From an uncultured Actinomycetes bacterium (GTDB taxonomy: Bacteria; Actinomycetota; Actinomycetes; Nanopelagicales; Nanopelagicaceae), in assembly GCA_903924485.1 (NCBI GenBank), contig CAIYBL010000174.1, positions 1-40,464 of the forward strand: a DNA stretch of 40,464 bases, given 5' to 3'. The first letter of the stretch is position 1; every line of letters begins with the position of its first letter. The notes under the pieces were generated by a model. The model was not told the DNA's origin. It saw only the letters and a program-made list of their open reading frames with translations, and did no database searches. This document shows, one piece after another, positions 35,812-40,464 of this stretch. The translations under genes were made by a program, and so were the position numbers.

Positions 35812-36759
35812 ATGAAAGCGATCAAAGTGAGCAAGTTCGGTGGACCTGAGGTTATGGAGTATGTAGAAGTTCCTGATCCAACCCCGGGTCCCAATGAGGA
35901 GTTAATCGATGTCACCTCGATTGGCGTCAACTATGCAGATACCCATCAAATTGAAAACGCATACCTTGCCGAACAGGCACTTCCTCTTTTTCCTGGTCTA
36001 GAAGTAGTTGGCACAACGAAGGACGGTCGCCGAGTTCTTGCATCTGTGACGGCAGGTGCGTATGCACAAAAAGCTTTGGCAAATAAGGCTTACGTGATTG
36101 ATATACCCGTTGGCGTCAGTGATGAGCAGGCCTTGGCCATGTTTGTTCAAGGTGCAACAGCCTGGCACATTCTCAAGACCATGGGCCATCTAAAAACTGG
36201 TGAAAGCGTTGTTATCCATGCGGCCGCTGGCGGTGTTGGTTGCTTGGCAATTCAATTGGCAAAAATGTGGGGCGCGCGAGTCATAGCAGTGACATCTGCC
36301 GCCAAGAAAGATCTCGTTATTGCCTTGGGTGCTGATGCATGGGTGGACGCCGCATCTGAAGACCTCAAGGCCGATCTTCGGGCAGCCAACGGTGGCCGAG
36401 AGATTGATATCGTTTTAGAAATGGTCGGAGGTAAAACCTTTGACGATTCACTTGCAGTTTTGGCTCCTTTTGGGCGCCTCGTAACATTCGGAACCGCTTC
36501 TCGAAAAGCAGCGACGCCCATTGCGCCTGGCTCACTAGTGGGCGGTACGAAAACCGTCTCAGGTTTTTGGTTGGCGCATTGTTTCGGGAGTAAAGAGATG
36601 CTTAATGACGTCATCATCGAACTCTTCGCTCTTATTCAAAGTGGCGACCTCAAGCCCGTTATTGGCCCGGTGTTCCCTCTGAGTAAAGCCCCAGATGCCC
36701 ATCGTGCGATTCGGGCGCGTCTGACAACGGGCAAGGTGACGCTCAACCCCTCCCTTTAG
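35812..36759 (+). CDS. Zinc-binding-dehydrogenase family NADPH:quinone oxidoreductase (zeta-crystallin-like)
   Basis: MKAIKVSKFGGPEVMEYVEVPDPTPGPNE, VVIHAAAGGVGCLAIQLAKMWGARVIAVT. Confidence 0.93.
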   Translation: MKAIKVSKFGGPEVMEYVEVPDPTPGPNEELIDVTSIGVNYADTHQIENAYLAEQALPLFPGLEVVGTTKDGRRVLASVTAGAYAQKALANKAYVIDIPVGVSDEQALAMFVQGATAWHILKTMGHLKTGESVVIHAAAGGVGCLAIQLAKMWGARVIAVTSAAKKDLVIALGADAWVDAASEDLKADLRAANGGREIDIVLEMVGGKTFDDSLAVLAPFGRLVTFGTASRKAATPIAPGSLVGGTKTVSGFWLAHCFGSKEMLNDVIIELFALIQSGDLKPVIGPVFPLSKAPDAHRAIRARLTTGKVTLNPSL

Positions 36760-36826
36760 CTGGGCATTAAACCTCTTCATTTTCGCCAATGAGTAGGCAA
36801 GCATGTACGCTCGCTAATTGTTAAGT

Positions 36827-36899
36827 GCCCCCCTAGCTCAGTTGGTAGAGCGTTTCCATGGTAAGGAAGAGGTCAACGGTTCGATTCCGTTGGGGGGCT
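36827..36899 (+). tRNA. tRNA-Thr (GGT)
   Basis: Acceptor GCCCCCC/GGGGGGC, anticodon loop ATGGTAA, T-arm AACGG-TTCGATT-CCGTT; CCA not encoded. Confidence 0.95.
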
Positions 36900-36912
36900 C
36901 GAATCTACCTTT

Positions 36913-36986
36913 GGCGGGGTAGCTCAGCTTGGTAGAGCAAGCGGCTCATAATCGCTGTGTCGCCGGTTCAAATCCGGCCTCCGCTA
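36913..36986 (+). tRNA. tRNA-Met (CAT)
   Basis: Acceptor GGCGGGG/CTCCGCT, anticodon loop CTCATAA, T-arm GCCGG-TTCAAAT-CCGGC; CCA not encoded. Confidence 0.95.
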
Positions 36987-36991
36987 CTAGT

Positions 36992-37017
36992 AATTGCGCA
37001 TCAAAGAAGGCGCAATT
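36992..37017 (+). terminator. Candidate terminator hairpin after tRNA-Met
   Basis: AATTGCGC-(10 nt)-GCGCAATT perfect 8-bp stem followed by TCG; weak U-tract. Confidence 0.4.
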
Positions 37018-37101
37018 TCGCAACATGCAGGGTCGTCGGGTAGCCTGACGCCTCGAACAAAAGTAAAACCGACGAAATCTAACGATGAAGGAGCTTGGGC
37101 C

Positions 37102-37272
37102 ATGGCAAGTAAGAGTGCGGACGTACGTCCAAAGATCACCATGGCCTGCGTGGATTGCAAAGAGCGCAACTACATCACTAAGAAGAACCGTCGCAACGAT
37201 CCAGATCGTCTTGAACTCAAGAAGTTCTGCCCACGTTGCAAGGCTTCAACAGTTCACCGCGAAACTCGATAA
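37102..37272 (+). CDS. rpmG: 50S ribosomal protein L33
   Basis: [65 protein letters not shown]; CxxC pairs. Confidence 0.97.
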   Translation: MASKSADVRPKITMACVDCKERNYITKKNRRNDPDRLELKKFCPRCKASTVHRETR

Positions 37273-37661
37273 TGCTCAATCCCGATTCCGTCGGGCGCAC
37301 TTTTACTGGTGCGGAATTAGTTACTGTCACGCAATCTGAGATTAATGCTTTCGCTGACGTCATAGGCGAAACCGATCGAAGCGTGGCACCTCCAACTTTT
37401 TCTATTCGTATAACTCTCGCGCAATCGCAACAGTTACTTTCAGATCCTGATGTGGGTCTTGATTGGTCGCGACTCGTACACGGTGACCAAAAGTTCCAGA
37501 TTCTGCGCCCAATCGTTGCTGGGGATCAATTACGTTGTTCATCAACTATTGAAAATTATAAAGTTGCCGCTGGTAATGAAATTGTCACCGTTCGATCTGA
37601 TTTACATTCGGGAGATCAACTTGTTGTCTCTACGTGGTCCACTTTGGTGGTGCGGGCATGA
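37272..37661 (+). CDS. hadA: MaoC-like (3R)-hydroxyacyl-ACP dehydratase subunit, HadA-like
   Basis: [11 protein letters not shown]...VTQSEINAFADVIGE...APPTFSIRI; located after rpmG and before a second MaoC gene. Confidence 0.8.
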   Translation: MLNPDSVGRTFTGAELVTVTQSEINAFADVIGETDRSVAPPTFSIRITLAQSQQLLSDPDVGLDWSRLVHGDQKFQILRPIVAGDQLRCSSTIENYKVAAGNEIVTVRSDLHSGDQLVVSTWSTLVVRA

Positions 37662-38071
37662 TTACAGTCGGCGAAGTACTTTCAGCCAAGGTCTTCTGGG
37701 TTGATCGCGAATTACTTAAGGCTTATGCCGATGCTAGCGGAGATCAGAATCCGATTCATCAAGATGAAGCTTTTGCCAAATCTGTAGGTCTGCCCAATGT
37801 AATCGCACATGGAATGTTAACCATGGCACTTGTCGGGAAATTTGTCACCGAGTTCGCTGGTGGTTCTGCCTCTGTTAAAGAATTCTCTGGAAGATTTGTA
37901 AAGCCTGTCATTGTTCCTGCTGGAGAAAAAGTTGACCTGACTGTCTCAGCGACTATCGCCGAAGTAAATGGCAGTGACATTCGACTAGATATCAGCGCAA
38001 CGTCAGCAGGAGTGAAAGTGTTGGGGATGGCTAAGGCTCTGATCACGCTGCCAGCAAATGTTAAATCATGA
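37658..38071 (+). CDS. hadB: MaoC family (3R)-hydroxyacyl-ACP dehydratase subunit, HadB-like
   Basis: YADASGDQNPIHQDEAFAKSVGLPNVIAHGMLTMALVG hydratase-2 motif; ATGA overlap with hadA. Confidence 0.9.
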   Translation: MITVGEVLSAKVFWVDRELLKAYADASGDQNPIHQDEAFAKSVGLPNVIAHGMLTMALVGKFVTEFAGGSASVKEFSGRFVKPVIVPAGEKVDLTVSATIAEVNGSDIRLDISATSAGVKVLGMAKALITLPANVKS

Positions 38072-39087
38072 CTCAATTATCTGACTACACCAGCCTGCGA
38101 GTAGGCGGAACTGCAAAGAATTTTATTGAAGTTTCCACTGAAGCAGAGATTATCGCTGCTATCGAAGGGGCTGGCGATGCACCCATTCTTGTGATGGGCG
38201 GCGGAACGAACATCCTGGTGAGTGATAATGGTTTTAACGGAACCGTTATTAGGATTTCAAATGACCATATTGAAAGTGAAGTTGATGCCTGTAGTGGGGC
38301 AACTCTTACAATTGGAGCAGGGCAGAATTGGGATGAATTTGTTGCCATATCTATTGCGCGCGGTTTTGCGGGTTTAGAGACCTTGAGTGGAATTCCTGGA
38401 ACGGTTGGTGCCGCACCTATTCAAAATATCGGTGCCTACGGCCATGAAGTTTCTGAATTCATTACTCGCGTTCGTACATATGACAGAGTAGAAAAGAAGT
38501 TACGCACATTCACAAACTCTGAGTGCGACTTTTCCTATCGCAGCTCCAAGTTTAAAATGGAGAAAGATCGCTATGTAATTTTGGATGTCGCCTTCCAACT
38601 TCGACAAGGAGAGATCACTACACCTATTACTTATGCCGAACTGGCAACTGGACTGGGTATCGCTGTCGGTGAGAAAGCCTCTGTTCAAGAAACCCGAGAT
38701 ACAACTTTGGCACTGCGGGCGAAAAAGGGAATGTTGCTACACCCAGATGATCATGATTCTTGGTCTGCTGGTTCTTTTTTTACCAATCCAATAGTTTCAA
38801 AAGATATTGCAGCGACCTTGCCTGCCGATGCGCCACGTTGGGTTCAAGCCGATGGACGAGTCAAGACTTCTGCGGCATGGCTTATGGAACATGCCGGTGT
38901 TCATAAAGGTGATTCAGTTTCAGGAGCTCGGATTTCGACCAAACACGTTCTTGCTCTAACGAATTCGGGCACGGCCACCGCAGCAGACATCGCAGCACTT
39001 GCAAAAGAGGCGCGCGCCAAAGTGATGAGCGTTTTTGGAATTACCCTGGAAGCGGAAGTTAACTTAGTTGGTATTAACCTTCTGTAA
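38068..39087 (+). CDS. murB: UDP-N-acetylmuramate dehydrogenase
   Basis: [58 protein letters not shown]. Confidence 0.96.
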   Translation: MTQLSDYTSLRVGGTAKNFIEVSTEAEIIAAIEGAGDAPILVMGGGTNILVSDNGFNGTVIRISNDHIESEVDACSGATLTIGAGQNWDEFVAISIARGFAGLETLSGIPGTVGAAPIQNIGAYGHEVSEFITRVRTYDRVEKKLRTFTNSECDFSYRSSKFKMEKDRYVILDVAFQLRQGEITTPITYAELATGLGIAVGEKASVQETRDTTLALRAKKGMLLHPDDHDSWSAGSFFTNPIVSKDIAATLPADAPRWVQADGRVKTSAAWLMEHAGVHKGDSVSGARISTKHVLALTNSGTATAADIAALAKEARAKVMSVFGITLEAEVNLVGINLL

Positions 39088-40273
39088 GCAGTTTCTTAAT
39101 TCGACCAATTCCTTCGACGATATCTTCGTCACTTAACGCATATGAGAAACGCAAATAGCCGGAAGGTCCGAATGCTTCACCCGGGACAGCAGCAACTTCA
39201 ACTTCTTCAAGAATAAGCGTCGCTAATTCCGCAGAGGTAGTTGGTGTCTTTCCTCGGATTGTTTTGCCTAGAACGCCCTTGACAGATGGATAGACGTAGA
39301 AGGCACCTTGAGGCGTTGGGCAATCAAATCCCGGAATCTCATTAAGTAGTCCGACAATTAGTTTGCGACGACGGTCAAAGGCTTCACCCATTTTGTGAAC
39401 TGCAGAAAGATCTCCGGTCAGGGCTGCAACTGCGGCTCTTTGAGAAACGTTAGAAACGTTGCTAGATAAATGGGACTGCAAGTTTGTAGCTGCCTTGATG
39501 ACATCCTTAGGGCCAATCATCCAGCCAACACGCCATCCAGTCATTGCGTAAGTCTTTGCAACTCCGTTGAGAATAATCACGTGCTCAGATAGCCCAGGCA
39601 CTAATACTGGAAGGCTTGGCGCGGTAGCACCGTCGTAAAGCAGGTGCTCATAGATCTCATCGGAAATTATCCAAATATTATTTTTAAGTGCCCACTCACC
39701 GATTGCCTTTACTTGTTCGGGAGAGTAAACCGACCCTGTGGGATTACTTGGCGAACAAAATAATAAGACTTTGGTTTTCGGAGTGCGTGCGGCCTCAAGT
39801 TGTTCAACGCTAACAAGATAGTTGCTGCTCTCATCAGCAAAGACCTCAACAGGAATTCCACCCGCCAATTTCACGCATTCTGGGTAAGTCGTCCAATACG
39901 GAGCAGGCAAGAGCACTTCATCGCCATCATCAACAATGGTTGCGAAGGCTTGGAAGACGGCTTGCTTACCGCCGTTTGTGACAAGTACTTGGTCTGCAGT
40001 GATGTCGTAATTGGAATCACGCTTTGTCTTGGCCACAATCGCATTGCGCAATTCAGGTAATCCCGAAGTAGGGGTGTAACGATGATTAGATGAAACAGAT
40101 GCAGCTGCTATTGCTGCATCGACGATGTATCCAGGTGTTGGGAAATCGGGCTCACCAGCTCCAAAGCCGATGACGGGGCGGCCCGCAGCCTTGAGCGCTT
40201 TAGCTTTCGCATCAACGGCTAGGGTCGCAGATTCGGCAATCGCGGCAATTCTGGAGGAGATTCGTGGGCTCAT
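39074..40273 (-). CDS. aspC: Pyridoxal-phosphate-dependent aminotransferase (aspartate aminotransferase type)
   Basis: [59 protein letters not shown]. Confidence 0.95.
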   Translation of the reverse strand: MSPRISSRIAAIAESATLAVDAKAKALKAAGRPVIGFGAGEPDFPTPGYIVDAAIAAASVSSNHRYTPTSGLPELRNAIVAKTKRDSNYDITADQVLVTNGGKQAVFQAFATIVDDGDEVLLPAPYWTTYPECVKLAGGIPVEVFADESSNYLVSVEQLEAARTPKTKVLLFCSPSNPTGSVYSPEQVKAIGEWALKNNIWIISDEIYEHLLYDGATAPSLPVLVPGLSEHVIILNGVAKTYAMTGWRVGWMIGPKDVIKAATNLQSHLSSNVSNVSQRAAVAALTGDLSAVHKMGEAFDRRRKLIVGLLNEIPGFDCPTPQGAFYVYPSVKGVLGKTIRGKTPTTSAELATLILEEVEVAAVPGEAFGPSGYLRFSYALSDEDIVEGIGRIKKLLTEG

Positions 40274-40389
40274 GGGGGCAAGTCTGCCGTATTCCAGGAG
40301 CGAGTTAGACCTAAGCCCCTCCTTGGCTCTAGACTTCAGCGCTCACGAGGGTTTGCTTTTCCCTATGGTTTTGCCATGCCGTCGTGCGA

Positions 40390-40463
40390 AGGGCAGTAGC
40401 TCAATTGGCTAGAGTTGCCGTCTCCAAAGCGGCCGGTTGGGGGTTCGAGTCCCTCCTGCCCTG
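40390..40463 (+). tRNA. tRNA-Trp (CCA)
   Basis: Acceptor AGGGCAG/CTGCCCT, anticodon loop CTCCAAA, T-arm GGGGGTTCGAGTCCCTC; window ends 1 nt after the discriminator base. Confidence 0.93.
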
Positions 40464-40464
40464 C

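Noticed and set aside
1-40464. CRISPR arrays, IS elements, prophage genes, toxin-antitoxin pairs
   Set aside because: No spaced direct repeats, transposase/integrase motifs, phage structural genes or small TA-like gene pairs recognised in either strand

Overview
Accessory-poor, densely packed chromosomal window from an actinobacterium. The SigR/RsrA pair, Kgd/OdhA, Ni-SOD, rpmG-hadA-hadB-murB synteny, moderate GC and very short intergenic gaps suggest a streamlined freshwater lineage of the Nanopelagicales/acI type; that assignment is inference. I support about 40 protein-coding genes and three tRNAs (Thr-GGT, Met-CAT, Trp-CCA). I see no rRNA, CRISPR, prophage or IS element. The points most worth following up are: (1) an ABC importer whose last gene is a single-ORF fusion of a glycerophosphodiester phosphodiesterase and an inositol monophosphatase-like phosphatase, predicting a glycerophosphodiester (possibly glycerophosphoinositol) uptake and catabolism module; (2) two back-to-back RNA hairpins, the second with a ~16-bp stem, at the SBP/permease junction of that operon; (3) a recurring TAnnnT hexamer exactly 6-7 nt upstream of start codons, indicating widespread leaderless transcription, including a 30-bp divergent intergenic where one dyad supplies both -10 elements; (4) a minimal Tad-like secretion cluster (CpaF-TadB-TadC, no pilins) next to a degenerate-GGDEF protein; (5) a zero-gap GNAT / N-acylamino-acid racemase-like / membrane protein operon.
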